Below, piece after piece: positions 49,033-62,728 of a DNA stretch of 64,000 nucleotides. The notes under the pieces were generated by a model. That model ran no database searches. It had not been told where the DNA came from and saw nothing but the letters and a program-made list of their open reading frames with translations. The DNA comes from Streptomyces sp. NRRL S-455 (GTDB taxonomy: Bacteria; Actinomycetota; Actinomycetes; Streptomycetales; Streptomycetaceae), in NCBI RefSeq assembly GCF_000717875.1, contig NZ_JOCT01000012.1, positions 186,001 to 250,000 of the forward strand. Reading direction: 5' to 3'. The position numbers were made by a program, and so were the translations under genes. How positions within the stretch are numbered: the first letter of the stretch is position 1; each line of letters begins with the position of its first letter.

Positions 49033-50475
49033 TCACTGGGCGTAGAAGGTGGCGTCCGCCCGGTCGGTGGCCGTGCTCACCACCTGTACGTTCAGCAGGT
49101 ACTCCCAGTGGCGGACGTATCGCCCCGGGTAGTTGTACGACTCGTACGACACGCCTGCCGCGTCGGCGAGACCGGCCCGCCGGTGGAAGCTGGCGTCGGC
49201 CGCGAACCGCGCGCTGCCGTCGTTCCTCTCCAGCCACACCTCGAAGTTCTTCTGCCGCAGGTAGTAGCCGGGGAAGTTGGCCGACTCCAGCGAGACCGTG
49301 CCGCTGCCGGTCAGGCCGGTCACGACCCGGAACTGTGAGTCCGCGAGCGGCGACACGTTCGCCTCGATGCGGGCACGGAAGCTCCAGTGCCGGACGAACC
49401 GGTCGGCGAAGTTGTACGACGACAAGCGCTGCGGCGTGACCCCGTCGGCCACCGGGATGCCGAAGTCGGGCGTGCCGTCGGCCTTCCAGTAGACCTTCTG
49501 CACGCGGGTGCGGCGGTTGGGGTCGCCCAGCGGGTCGCCGCTGATGTCCTTGTAGCTGCGGTCGTGGTACACGAGGATGTCGCTCTTGCCGTCCTCGGAG
49601 ACGGTGAACGAGTTGTGCCCCGGTCCGTACTGGCTGGTCGCCGCGCTGCTGGCGAAGACGGGGGTGGGGTTCTTGCTCCAGGACGCCTGGCTGAGCAGGT
49701 TTGCGCTCGCGGAGGCGGTGAGCATGCCCAGACAGTAGTTGCTGTCGGTGGCGCTCGCGGAGTACGTCATGAACACCTTGCCGCCGCGCTGGATGACGGC
49801 CGGGCCCTCGTTGACCTTGTAGCCGACGGTCTCCCAGGTGTAGGTGGGCCGCGACAGCATCACCGGAGTGCCGGTGATCGTCCAGGGGTTGGCCATCCTC
49901 GCGAGGTAGATGTCGGTGTTGTTGTTCACGGACGGGTCGCGCTGCGCCCACGCCAGGTAGCGCACGCCGCCCACGACGAAGGTGGTGGCGTCCAGGGAGA
50001 AACTCTCCCACTGGGTCTTGATCTGTCCCTTCTCCGTCCAGGCGGCGGTGAGCGGGTTGGCGCCGGTGCCCTCCAGGACGTACATCCGGATCGCCCACAC
50101 GTCGTTCGTGGCGCCGGCGGCGAAGTACACGTACCACTTGCCGTCGATGAAGTGGATCTCCGGGGCCCAGATGTGGGCTCCCATCACGCCGCTGGCGTGC
50201 TTGGTCCAGATGGTGGTCTCGGGGGCCGACTTCAGCCCCTGGATGGTGGTGGCCCGGCGCAGCACGATGCGGTCGTACTCGGGGACGGTCGCGGTGAAGT
50301 AGTAGTAGCCGTCGGTGTGTTTGAAGATGTGCGGGTCGGCCCGCTTCTCCGCGAGCGGGTTGGTGTACGTGACGGCGGGGGAGTCGGGCGGGGCGGCATG
50401 CGCGGGGGCGCCCGTGAGGCAGGTCGCGAGGGCGACGAGGACGGCCATCAGAAGCCGTACGGCTGTGCGTCTCAA
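49033..50475 (-). CDS. Secreted GH43 alpha-L-arabinofuranosidase with AbfB (CBM42) domain
   Basis: A 480-residue exported enzyme. Signal peptide MRRTAVRLLMAVLVALATCL with cleavage near AHA. The five-bladed GH43 domain has RADPHIFKHTDGYYYFTATV (catalytic Asp base), GAHIWAPEIHFIDGKWYVYF, YKVNEGPAVIQRGGKVFMTY (acid Glu) and GPGHNSFTVSEDGKSDILVY. Residues about 345-480 form an AbfB arabinose-binding trefoil (YNFADRFVRHWSFRARI and YNYPGRYVRHWEYLLNV repeats). It releases arabinose from arabinan/arabinoxylan. Confidence 0.94.
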   Translation of the reverse strand: MRRTAVRLLMAVLVALATCLTGAPAHAAPPDSPAVTYTNPLAEKRADPHIFKHTDGYYYFTATVPEYDRIVLRRATTIQGLKSAPETTIWTKHASGVMGAHIWAPEIHFIDGKWYVYFAAGATNDVWAIRMYVLEGTGANPLTAAWTEKGQIKTQWESFSLDATTFVVGGVRYLAWAQRDPSVNNNTDIYLARMANPWTITGTPVMLSRPTYTWETVGYKVNEGPAVIQRGGKVFMTYSASATDSNYCLGMLTASASANLLSQASWSKNPTPVFASSAATSQYGPGHNSFTVSEDGKSDILVYHDRSYKDISGDPLGDPNRRTRVQKVYWKADGTPDFGIPVADGVTPQRLSSYNFADRFVRHWSFRARIEANVSPLADSQFRVVTGLTGSGTVSLESANFPGYYLRQKNFEVWLERNDGSARFAADASFHRRAGLADAAGVSYESYNYPGRYVRHWEYLLNVQVVSTATDRADATFYAQ

Positions 50476-50495
50476 GGAAGTTCTCCCAAAGAGGG

Positions 50496-50707
50496 ATCAG
50501 GGGGTGGGGACGAGGCGCCACTGCTGGCAGTTGTCGCTGAGCCAGGACGGTGTCCAGCACCTTGCCGGTGGCCGCGTTGATCAGCCTGCTGGTGTCGTCG
50601 CCGAGGTCCTCGATCCTCCACTTCTGGTTGGCGCCGCCGCTGCAGTACGAGCCGCCTCTGTCGATCCTCTGTCCGTGATTTCGAACGAAGTTCGTGAATT
50701 CGGCCAT
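50496..50707 (-). pseudogene. Ricin-type lectin domain relic
   Basis: The minus strand reads GGSYCSGGANQKWRIEDLGD then TSRLINAATGKVLDTV, a typical beta-trefoil repeat with the QxW motif. After a deletion and frame change it continues in another frame with SWLSDNCQQWRLVPTP and a TGA at 50498-50496. This is the decayed C-terminus of a secreted carbohydrate-active enzyme or lectin. The N-terminal catalytic part is not present. Confidence 0.72.
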
Positions 50708-50791
50708 GAACTCGGTCAGAAGATAAGGGGGGCTCTTACCGTCGTCAACGGTTCGGACGGGTGTGACGCAGGAGGCGGGCTGTCCGCGCCG

Positions 50792-51604
50792 TCAGCGGAA
50801 GAAGCGGGCCGTCCCGGTCAGGACGCGTACGTCGAGGTCGTCGACGGCGTCCGCCGTGAGCCGGGCGGTGAACTCGGCGCGCACCCGCTCGACGGCGGCC
50901 GGTGACAGCCCGTCGAGCATCCCGCGTGTACCGCTGCCGGTGGCCAGGACCCAGGCCGAGTCGGGCGACAGCGGGGCGTCGAACCGCCGCCGCACGACGC
51001 GTGGTTCGCTCCCGCCCAGGTCCTCGAGCCAGGCCGCGAGGGTGCCGGCCGTGTCGATCCGGGCCAGCTGCTCCATCTGCGGCGGACGGGGCAGGTCCCG
51101 CTCCGTCAGGACGGCGGCGCGGAACGCCGACTGCCAGCCGGCGAGCGCACCCTTCTCCCAGACCGTCACCACGAACCTGCCACCGGGGCGCACCTTCCGG
51201 GTCAGCGCGGCGGAGTCACGATCCATGTCCGGGAAGAAGAACACGCCGAGCGCGCACTGCACGACGTCGTAGCCGGCGCCGGTCACGGGCCATGAGGTGA
51301 CGTCGTGGTGGTGGAAGCGGATGTTCTCCAACCCCTGCTCCCGCGCCCGGCGTTCACCGATCGCCAGCAGCCCGTCCGCGAGGTCCACGGCGTCCACCCG
51401 ACCCCCGGGCCCGACGGCTCGCGCGGCCGGCAGCGCCGACGCGCCCGCCCCGCAGCAGGCGTCCAGCACCGACTCGCCGCCGGCCGGCACGGCCGCGTCC
51501 GCCGTGGCCTCGCCCACCGGGTCCCACAGCCTGCCCGACCAGCGGTGGAACTCCTCGGCTCCCGCGCTGAAGACCTCTCCGACGGTGTTCTGCCCAGTGG
51601 TCAT
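50792..51604 (-). CDS. SAM-dependent methyltransferase (class I)
   Basis: A 270-residue Rossmann methyltransferase: VLDACCGAGASALPAARAVG (SAM motif I, with CCGAGAS), VDAVDLADGLLAIGE (motif II), YDVVQCALGVFFFPDMDRDS and VRPGGRFVVTVWEKGALAGW. Resembles the UbiE/small-molecule methyltransferase group. ATG 51604 after AGGGGGGA. Substrate unknown. Confidence 0.88.
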   Translation of the reverse strand: MTTGQNTVGEVFSAGAEEFHRWSGRLWDPVGEATADAAVPAGGESVLDACCGAGASALPAARAVGPGGRVDAVDLADGLLAIGERRAREQGLENIRFHHHDVTSWPVTGAGYDVVQCALGVFFFPDMDRDSAALTRKVRPGGRFVVTVWEKGALAGWQSAFRAAVLTERDLPRPPQMEQLARIDTAGTLAAWLEDLGGSEPRVVRRRFDAPLSPDSAWVLATGSGTRGMLDGLSPAAVERVRAEFTARLTADAVDDLDVRVLTGTARFFR

Positions 51605-52021
51605 ACGCGGCCGTCCCCCCTCGTTTCCGGCCGAGTCTATGTCCGAGGCGCGCACCGGCGCACAGCGATTTCCGTCAGGCCGACGGCAGTTCGGGGACCC
51701 GGGGCGACGTGTGCCGCGGGAGGCGGGGCGGTGGTGGCCCGGGGGATCACGCGGGTCGGCGGCACGACGTGCCGCTCGCGGCCCGCACCGGGATGGTCGA
51801 TGAGCGACGGGGCCGGAACGCCGGCCTCCCGGCCGGTGCGCGCGGGCGACTGGGCCACGGTCGTCAGGTCGAACCACTGGGCCACCGGCCGGCCCTCGAA
51901 GCCGACGACCGACACCTGCCCGGGCACCGCCCGGCCCGCACGGCGCTGCTCGGGCCAGGAGCCCGGACCGTGCTGCCCGTCCGGGGGCTCCACGGCTGCC
52001 TGGGCGCGCGATCGTGACGGC
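51605..52021. other. Intergenic region holding a LacI relic
   Basis: Apart from the LacI fragment (51721-51960) nothing recognisable was found. The VOC gene at 52022 has only a weak ribosome site (GTGACGG), so its promoter or a leaderless start should lie near 51990-52021. Confidence 0.5.
51721..51960 (-). pseudogene. LacI family regulator, C-terminal relic
   Basis: The minus strand codes AVPGQVSVVGFEGRPVAQWF then LTTVAQSPARTGREA and HVVPPTRVIPRATTAPP, the characteristic C-terminal sugar-binding end of LacI repressors. The N-terminal helix-turn-helix and core domain are absent. Probably a remnant of a carbohydrate-utilisation locus together with the lectin relic and the arabinofuranosidase. 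Confidence 0.72.
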
Positions 52022-52477
52022 ATGACCAACGCGAGCGACACCCCTTCCAACACCCGGTTCTACGCCCGGCTCGTCGTCTCCGACGGGCCCCGGGCGATCG
52101 ACTTCTACCGGTCGGCGCTCGGCGCCGAGGAGATCGAGCGGTACACCGACCCCGAGGGGCGGATCGTGCACGCCATGCTGCGCCTCGGCGGCACGGTCGT
52201 CGCGGTCAAGGACGCCGACGACGGCGACCCGGCGCCGCCCGCCCTCGGCGGCAGCCCCGTGATCATGGCCCTGGACGTCTCCGACGCCGACGCCGTCGCC
52301 GAGGCCATGCTGCGGCACGGGGCGACCGTGGTGTACCCCGTCGCCGACCAGCACTACGGACAGCGCGGCGGTCGGCTCGCCGACCCGTTCGGCCACCTCT
52401 GGATGATCTCGCAGACGATCGAGGACCTCACGCCGGACGAGATCCAGGAGCGTACGAACGAGCTTCTCAGGTCATGA
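52022..52477 (+). CDS. VOC (glyoxalase/bleomycin resistance) family protein
   Basis: A 151-residue protein with paired beta-alpha-beta-beta-beta modules: FYARLVVSDGPRAIDFYRSA, HAMLRLGGTVVAVKD, PVIMALDVSDADAVAEAMLR and YGQRGGRLADPFGHLWMIS. Similar to PhnB-like uncharacterised VOC proteins. Substrate unknown. Confidence 0.9.
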   Translation: MTNASDTPSNTRFYARLVVSDGPRAIDFYRSALGAEEIERYTDPEGRIVHAMLRLGGTVVAVKDADDGDPAPPALGGSPVIMALDVSDADAVAEAMLRHGATVVYPVADQHYGQRGGRLADPFGHLWMISQTIEDLTPDEIQERTNELLRS

Positions 52478-52710
52478 CCGGATGACCGAAACATCAGAAA
52501 CCCCACCAGGAGACGGGCCGGAAGGCCGTCGCCATACCCGCCAGTAGGTTCAACCGGCAACCCCTCGTTCGTGTGAGGCAGGACTCTCCAGCCGTGTGAA
52601 GACGACCGCCCGCGGATCCCGTATCGACAGTGCAAGATTCGGGCACCGATGGATGGACGGGCACTCGACGACGGCAGCCGGCGAGCGACAGACGAGGAGA
52701 GAGGCACACG

Positions 52711-54270
52711 ATGGTCCCAGCGGAACCGGAACCCCAGCGGATCGGCGTACCCGCCGAGTCCACTGCGGGCGAGACCAGGGTGGCGGCCACGCCGGCCACC
52801 GTGGGGAGACTCGTCGCACTCGGATACGACGTGGTGGTCGAACCGGGGGCGGGAGCCTCGTCCCGCTTCTCCGACGCGGCCTACCAGGAAGCGGGCGCCC
52901 GGCTCGGCGACCCCTGGACGGCGGATGTCGTCCTGAAGGTCAACGGCCCCTCGACCGAGGAGATCGGACGGCTGCGGGACGGAGCGACACTGATCGCGCT
53001 CATCAGCCCCGCGCTCAACCCGGAGCTCGTCGACGAACTGGCCCGGCGGCCGATCACCGTGCTCGCCATGGACGCCGTCCCGCGCATCTCGCGCGCCCAG
53101 TCCCTGGACGTGCTCAGCTCGATGGCGAACATCGCCGGATACCGGGCCGTCGTCGAGGCCGCGCACGCCTTCGGCCGCTTCTTCACCGGCCAGGTGACCG
53201 CCGCCGGCAAGGTACCGCCCGCCAAGGTGCTGGTCGCCGGAGCCGGTGTCGCCGGGCTCGCGGCCATCGGCGCGGCCCGCAGCCTCGGCGCCGTGGTCCG
53301 CGCCACCGACCCCCGGCCCGAGGTCGCCGAGCAGGTGCGCTCACTCGGCGGGGAGTTCCTGACGGTGACCGCCGAGCAGGAGGTGAGCAGCGACGGCTAC
53401 GCCAAGGCCACCTCGGACGACTACAACCGGCTCGCCGCGCAGATGTACGCCGAGCAGGCCGCCGACGTCGACATCATCATCACCACCGCGCTGATCCCCG
53501 GCCGGCCCGCGCCGCGGCTGATCACCGCCGAGGACGTCGCGCGCATGAAGCCCGGCAGCGTGATCGTCGACATGGCCGCCGCCCAGGGCGGCAACGTCGA
53601 GGGCACGGTCGCCGGCAAGGCGGTCGTCACCGACAACGACGTGACGATCATCGGCTACACCGACCTGCCCGGCCGGCTCCCCGCCCAGGCCTCGCAGCTC
53701 TACGGCACCAACCTCGTCAACCTGATGAAGCTGCTCACCCCGGGCAAGGACGGCCGGCTCGTCCTCGACTTCGACGACGTGGTGCAGCGGTCGATCACCG
53801 TGGTCCGTGACGGAGAGAAGACCTGGCCCCCGCCCCCGGTCCAGGTCTCCGCCGCGCCCGCCCCCGGCGGAGCCCCGGAACCCGCGGCCGCGCCCGCCTC
53901 CGAGACACCGGCGAAGCCCGCGCGGCCCGCGTGGTCGTCGTACGCCCTCGTCGGCGCCGGAGCGCTCGCGCTGTTCCTGGTGACCGCGTTCTCACCGAGC
54001 GAGCTCATCGGCCACTTCACGGTCTTCGTCCTGGCGATCGTCATCGGCTTCTACGTCATCGGCAATGTGCACCACGCGCTGCACACCCCGCTGATGTCGG
54101 TCACCAACGCCATCTCCGGGATCGTCGTGGTGGGCGCGCTGCTGCAGATCGGGCACGGGAACACCGCCGTCACCGTGCTGTCGTTCGCCGCGATCCTGCT
54201 GGCGAGCATCAACATCTTCGGCGGATTCGCCGTCACCCGCCGCATGCTCGGCATGTTCTCGAAGGGCTGA
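52711..54270 (+). CDS. pntA: NAD(P) transhydrogenase alpha subunit
   Basis: A 519-residue subunit of the proton-translocating transhydrogenase, which couples NADH + NADP+ to proton flow. NAD(H) domain: [40 protein letters not shown] and [14 protein letters not shown]; after an Ala/Pro linker ([20 protein letters not shown]) come about four helices ([17 protein letters not shown] to ITNIFGG-like end). Alpha-1 and alpha-2 parts are fused. Ribosome site GAGGAGAG. pntB follows five bases later. Confidence 0.96.
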   Translation: MVPAEPEPQRIGVPAESTAGETRVAATPATVGRLVALGYDVVVEPGAGASSRFSDAAYQEAGARLGDPWTADVVLKVNGPSTEEIGRLRDGATLIALISPALNPELVDELARRPITVLAMDAVPRISRAQSLDVLSSMANIAGYRAVVEAAHAFGRFFTGQVTAAGKVPPAKVLVAGAGVAGLAAIGAARSLGAVVRATDPRPEVAEQVRSLGGEFLTVTAEQEVSSDGYAKATSDDYNRLAAQMYAEQAADVDIIITTALIPGRPAPRLITAEDVARMKPGSVIVDMAAAQGGNVEGTVAGKAVVTDNDVTIIGYTDLPGRLPAQASQLYGTNLVNLMKLLTPGKDGRLVLDFDDVVQRSITVVRDGEKTWPPPPVQVSAAPAPGGAPEPAAAPASETPAKPARPAWSSYALVGAGALALFLVTAFSPSELIGHFTVFVLAIVIGFYVIGNVHHALHTPLMSVTNAISGIVVVGALLQIGHGNTAVTVLSFAAILLASINIFGGFAVTRRMLGMFSKG

Positions 54271-54275
54271 TCAGG

Positions 54276-55709
54276 ATGAGCACAGTCACGGCCGCACAGG
54301 CCGCCTACGTCGTCGCGGCGCTGCTGTTCATCCTCAGCCTCGCCGGGCTCTCGCAGCACCGGACCTCCCGCTCGGGAGTCGTCTGGGGCATCGCGGGCAT
54401 GGTCGTCGCGCTGGCCGCCACCATCGGGCTCGCCTCCGAGAGCATCACCGTCACCGGTCTCGCGCTGATCGTCGTCGCCACGGCCGTCGGCGCGGGCATC
54501 GGGCTGTGGCGGGCCCGGGTCGTCGAGATGACCGGCATGCCCGAGCTGATCGCCATCATGCACAGCCTGGTCGGCCTCGCCGCCGCGTTCGTCGGCTGGA
54601 ACGGCTACCTCGACGTCGACGCCGAGCTCAGCGGTTCGCTGCTGGGCATCCACCACGCCGAGGTGTTCATCGGGGTGTTCATCGGCGCCGTCACCTTCAC
54701 GGGGTCCGTCGTCGCCTACCTGAAACTCTCGGCGCGCATCGACTCCCGCCCGCTCACGCTGCCCGGCAAGCACGTCCTCAACATCGGCGCCCTGGTCGCC
54801 TTCGCCGGGCTCACCGTCGCGTTCGTGGCCCGACCGAACATCGGCCTGCTCATCGCCGTCACCGTGATCGCGCTCGCCCTGGGCGCACACCTGGTCGCCT
54901 CCATCGGCGGCGGTGACATGCCGGTGGTCGTCTCCATGCTCAACAGCTACTCCGGCTGGGCGGCGGCGGCCTCGGGCTTCCTGCTCTCCAACAACCTGCT
55001 CATCGTCACCGGCGCGCTCGTCGGCTCCTCCGGTGCCTACCTGTCGTACATCATGTGCAAGGCGATGAACCGCTCCTTCATCTCGGTGATCGCCGGCGGA
55101 TTCGGCACCCCGGCAGCGGCGGCCGACGAGGGCGAGCAGGGCGAGCACCGGGAGATCAGCGCCGAGGAGACCGCGGAGCTCCTCCGCGACGCCTCCTCGG
55201 TGATCATCACTCCGGGCTACGGCATGGCGGTCGCGCAGGCCCAGTACCCGGTCGCCGAACTGGCGCGCAAGCTGCGCGAGCGGGGCGTCGAGGTGCGCTT
55301 CGGCATCCACCCGGTCGCCGGCCGGCTGCCCGGGCACATGAACGTGCTGCTCGCCGAGGCCAACGTGCCGTACGACATCGTGCTCGAGATGGACGAGATC
55401 AACGACGACTTCGCCGCCACCTCGGTCGTCCTCGTCATCGGCGCCAACGACACCGTCAACCCGGCCGCCACCGACAACCCGGCCAGCCCCATCGCCGGCA
55501 TGCCCGTGCTGCACGTGTGGGAGGCGGCCGACGTGGTCGTCTTCAAGCGGTCCATGGCCGCCGGATACGCGGGGGTGCAGAACCCGCTGTTCTTCCGGGA
55601 GAACAGCCAGATGCTCTTCGGCGACGCCAAGCAGCGCGTCGAGGACATCCTGCGCGCCCTGGACAGCCTCGACGCGCCGGTCCCGGAGATGGCCGGCAGC
55701 TCGCGCTGA
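54276..55709 (+). CDS. pntB: NAD(P) transhydrogenase beta subunit
   Basis: A 477-residue partner of PntA. Eight or nine membrane spans occupy residues 1-280 ([56 protein letters not shown]). The NADP-binding domain is [55 protein letters not shown] and [23 protein letters not shown] precedes ATG 54276. Terminator downstream at 55726. Confidence 0.97.
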   Translation: MSTVTAAQAAYVVAALLFILSLAGLSQHRTSRSGVVWGIAGMVVALAATIGLASESITVTGLALIVVATAVGAGIGLWRARVVEMTGMPELIAIMHSLVGLAAAFVGWNGYLDVDAELSGSLLGIHHAEVFIGVFIGAVTFTGSVVAYLKLSARIDSRPLTLPGKHVLNIGALVAFAGLTVAFVARPNIGLLIAVTVIALALGAHLVASIGGGDMPVVVSMLNSYSGWAAAASGFLLSNNLLIVTGALVGSSGAYLSYIMCKAMNRSFISVIAGGFGTPAAAADEGEQGEHREISAEETAELLRDASSVIITPGYGMAVAQAQYPVAELARKLRERGVEVRFGIHPVAGRLPGHMNVLLAEANVPYDIVLEMDEINDDFAATSVVLVIGANDTVNPAATDNPASPIAGMPVLHVWEAADVVVFKRSMAAGYAGVQNPLFFRENSQMLFGDAKQRVEDILRALDSLDAPVPEMAGSSR

Positions 55710-55725
55710 ACCCTGGTCAGCCGAA

Positions 55726-55756
55726 AAGGCCGGCTCGGCGGTGCCGAGCCGGCCTT
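55726..55756. terminator. Terminator between pntB and argG
   Basis: AAGGCCGGCTCGGC/GCCGAGCCGGCCTT, a perfect 14-bp stem with a three-base loop, preceded by AAAA. Serves both convergent genes. Confidence 0.92.
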
Positions 55757-55794
55757 CGCCGGTTGCTGTGCCCTTCTCGAGGCACGGCGACCGA

Positions 55795-57284
<1,490 letters not shown>

Positions 57285-57329
57285 GTCGTTGCGCGTGAAT
57301 CCGCCGCATCCAGGAAAACAGCGCCGTGA

Positions 57330-58318
57330 TCAGGAAGCGTCGGGCTCGGAACCCCCGAGCGCCCCCAGGATCCGCTCGGCGGCCAGGGTCGGAGTCAACT
57401 CGCCCTCCCTGACCCGCTGTTCCAGAACAGGCGCGAGCGCCCGTACCGCCGGGTCGGCGTGCAGGCGGCCGAGGAGTTCCTCGCGGACCATCGTCCAGGT
57501 CCAGTCGACCTGCTGGTCGCGGCGCTTGGCGGCGAGACGGCCGGTCGAGTCCAGCAGCGTGCGGTGCTGTTCGAGGCGCTCCCACACGGTGTCCAGACCG
57601 CTCGACTCGCGGGCGCTGCAGCTGAGCACGGGCGGCGTCCAGACCGCGTCCTTGCCGTGCATCAGCCGCAGCGCGCCCGCCAGTTCACGCGCGGCGGCGC
57701 GGGCGTCGGGCTCGTGCGGGCCGTCCGCCTTGTTCACGGCGATCACGTCGGCCAGTTCCAGGACGCCCTTCTTGATGCCCTGCAGCTGGTCGCCGGTGCG
57801 GGCGAGGGTGAGCAGCAGGAAGGAGTCGACCATGTTCGCGACCGCGGTCTCGGACTGGCCGACACCGACCGTCTCCACCAGGATCACGTCGTAGCCGGCC
57901 GCCTCCATCACCACGATGGACTCGCGGGTCGCCTTGGCGACCCCGCCCAGCGTTCCGGCCGTGGGGGAGGGGCGGACGAAGGCCGCCGGGTCGACGGCCA
58001 GACGCTCCATACGGGTCTTGTCGCCGAGGATCGAACCGCCGGTACGGCTGGATGACGGGTCCACGGCCAGCACGGCCACCCGGTGCCCGAGGCCCGTCAG
58101 CATCGAGCCGAACGCGTCGATGAACGTCGACTTGCCGACCCCCGGTACCCCGCTGACGCCGATCCGCCGCGCCCGACCGCTGTGCGGCAGCAGCTCGGTC
58201 AGCAACCGCTGGGCCAGCGCCCGGTGCTGGGGCCGGGTGGACTCGACGAGCGTGATGGCGCGGGCGACGATCGCCCGCTTCCCGTCGAGTACGCCCTTCA
58301 CATACGCGTCGACATCGA

Positions 58319-58322
<4 letters not shown>
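57330..58322 (-). CDS. meaB: Methylmalonyl-CoA mutase-associated GTPase MeaB
   Basis: A 330-residue G3E GTPase that protects and reloads the mutase with adenosylcobalamin. Walker [62 protein letters not shown] specificity [12 protein letters not shown]. The GTG start overlaps the mutB stop by four bases, so it is translated in the same operon. Confidence 0.96.
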
Positions 58323-60492
<2,170 letters not shown>

Positions 60493-60493
<1 letters not shown>

Positions 60494-62301
60494 CAGGACA
60501 CTCCCATGCGGTCGAGGGTGGCGGACAGCACGGCGACGGCGTCACAGCCCGCGAAGACGTAAGAGTCGACACCGGGGTGGTTCCCGGGCCGCCCGGCGAG
60601 GAACACATGCGCGGCACCGGCGGCCTTCAGTCGCGCGGTCACCGCCTCGGCCTGCTCCTCGTACAGGGCGTCACTGGAGCACAGGCACGCCTCGGTGGCG
60701 CCGCTCTCCTCGAAGGTGCCCTCCGTGACGGGCTCGATGCCGCCCGCCTGGAAGAGGTTGGAGGCGAAGGTGAGGCGTGCGGTGTGGGCGGCGGCCGGGC
60801 CGAGCGCGGCGAGGAAGATCCGGGGCCGGGAGCCGGTCGCGGCCAGGTGGGCGTCGGAGCGGGCGCGCAGCGCCTCGAACGCCTCGTCGCGCCGCACGCG
60901 CGGCAGCCCGCCGGACGGCGGCTCGGGCGCGCTGTCGCGCACGACCGGCTTCTCCGCGAGATACGGGAACTCGCTGACGCCCGTGACGGGTTCGCGCCGC
61001 TTGGCCAGCTTTGCGCTGCGGGCCTGCCAGGTGTCGGCCAGGTCCTGCGCCAGGTCTCCGGACCGCAGGGCCGCCGCCTGGCCGCCGAGCCGCTCGATCC
61101 GCTGGAAGAACTCCCAGCCCGCGTGGGCCAGTTCGTCGGTCAGCCGCTCCACGTACCAGGAGCCGCCCGCCGGGTCGATCACCCGGGACAGGTGCGACTC
61201 CTCGATGAGGATGGTGGAGGTGTTGCGGGCGATCCGCCGCGCGAACGCGTCCGGCAGGCCGAGCGCGTGGTCGAAGGGCAGCACGGTGACCGCGTCGGCT
61301 CCGCCCGCCCCGGCGGCCAGCGTGGCGATGGTCGTGCGCAGCATGTTCACCCACGGGTCGCGCCGCGTCATCATCACCGGTGACGTCACGACGTGCTGGA
61401 GCTGTGTCCCGGCACGCGGCGCCCCGCACGCCTCGGCCACCCGCGCCCACAATCGGCGCGCGGCCCGCAGCTTGGCGATCGTCAGGAACTGGTCGGCCGT
61501 CGCCGCGTACCGGAACTCCAGTTGCCGGCAGGCCTGTTCGACACTCAGTCCCGCCCCGGCCAGCTCCCGCAGGTACGCCACCGCCGTGGCCAGTGAGCAG
61601 CCCAGCTCCTGGGCGGCGGAACCACCGGCCTCGTGGTACGGCAGCGCGTCCACGGTCAGCGCCCGCAGGCCGGGATACTCCCCGGAGCACAGCCGCGCGA
61701 GGTCCGCCGCCGGAGCGAACTCGCCCCGCTGACCACTCCGGGCCTCCAGGCCCAGCGGATCGGCGCCCAGATTGCCCCGCGCCGTGTCCCGGGCGATACC
61801 GCGCTCCTCGTACAACCGCAGCAACTCCCGCGCGGCGGGCCCGGTGTCGCGCCCGGCGTCCAGCACGACGGGGGCCAGATCGAGGTAGACACCGTCGAGG
61901 ACCCGCCCGAGCTCCGGCACCGGGATGCCGTCGTCGCCCACGCCCAGCCACAGGGAGGTGGCGCCGTTCTCCAGGTCCCCGAGCACCCCGTCCCGGTCGG
62001 CCACCGTGTGCCGCTGCCGTACGTCCCAGCCGCCGAGCGTGTTCCCCTCGGCGCGGCCGCCGCGTACGAAAGGTGCGAACCCGGGGAAACCCGGCTCGGG
62101 CGCGGAGTCGCGGGCGGTGTAGAGGGGCCGGGTGCGCAGCCCGTCCTCGAGTGCGGTGGACAGGGCTTCCTCGGCCTCGGCGCCCTCCACGTCCTTGCCC
62201 GACTTGCGCAGTACACCCGCCACCAGGCGCTGCCACTGCTCGTGGGGCACATCAGGGAACTCGCCGGCCAGCTCAAGCCCGTCGTCAGGCAGGACCGTCA
62301 T
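60493..62301 (-). CDS. mutA: Methylmalonyl-CoA mutase small subunit
   Basis: A 602-residue non-catalytic partner of MutB. Same fold: [77 protein letters not shown]; the C-terminal region resembles a B12 domain but has no DxHxxG, as expected for small subunits. First gene of the three-gene overlapping operon. Confidence 0.96.
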
Positions 62302-62578
62302 GCTCGGATGCTAGGTCATCGACTCGAAGGAGCAGCAGGGGGCGAGGCTGTGACCTTTCCCTCCCGATGGCTGTGGCCCTGATCTCCATCGGCCGCCCTT
62401 GAATCAGGGCTGGTCACGCCCTATGGCACCAGCAATCCGGGCACCCGTCCGGCCGGGATCGTCACCCATGCCGACACCGGGCGTCAATCGTCAGGGTGGA
62501 CATCGGCCTGATCGACCTGAGTGTCCGTTACGCCCTGTCCCCGTGAGCGCCCCAGTGTTGCCTTTCTCTCTCATCCAT

Positions 62579-62595
62579 TGCAACGCTACGTTGCA
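62579..62595. promoter_or_regulatory. Operator-like dyad upstream of the P450 gene
   Basis: TGCAACG, three bases, CGTTGCA. Its right arm with flank (GCTACGTTGCAT, 62585-62596) recurs in inverted form as ATGCAACGTAGC at 62672-62683, which lies over the promoter -10. Repeated use suggests a repressor binding at both sites. Confidence 0.65.
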
Positions 62596-62656
62596 TTCAA
62601 TCTAGCTCATTGCATCAGTTTGACGCCGATGAACTGCATAAATGGCTCTTGCTCAA

Positions 62657-62685
62657 TTGACGAAAGTGGCAATGCAACGTAGCTT
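62657..62685 (+). promoter_or_regulatory. Promoter of the P450-ferredoxin operon
   Basis: TTGACG (62657-62662), 17-base spacer, TAGCTT (62680-62685), a good sigma-70-type match. The 12-bp operator element at 62672-62683 overlaps the spacer and -10. Confidence 0.65.
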
Positions 62686-62728
62686 TCGGTCGACGTGAAA
62701 CATGCGATATCGCGAGACGAGGATGGTC

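Larger units (their letters stand above)
62302..62728. promoter_or_regulatory. Divergent mutA / P450 control region
   Basis: A 427-bp gap without a gene. The right half is A/T-richer than its surroundings and holds the dyad TGCAACG-CTA-CGTTGCA (62579-62595), a second element ATGCAACGTAGC (62672-62683), and a good promoter (62657-62685). The left half, before mutA, shows nothing distinctive. Confidence 0.7.

Noticed and set aside
49022..50707. One continuous minus-strand frame from the lectin relic through the GH43 gene
   Set aside because: After the lectin fragment the frame is out of phase with the GH43 protein, so it is not a lectin-GH43 fusion.
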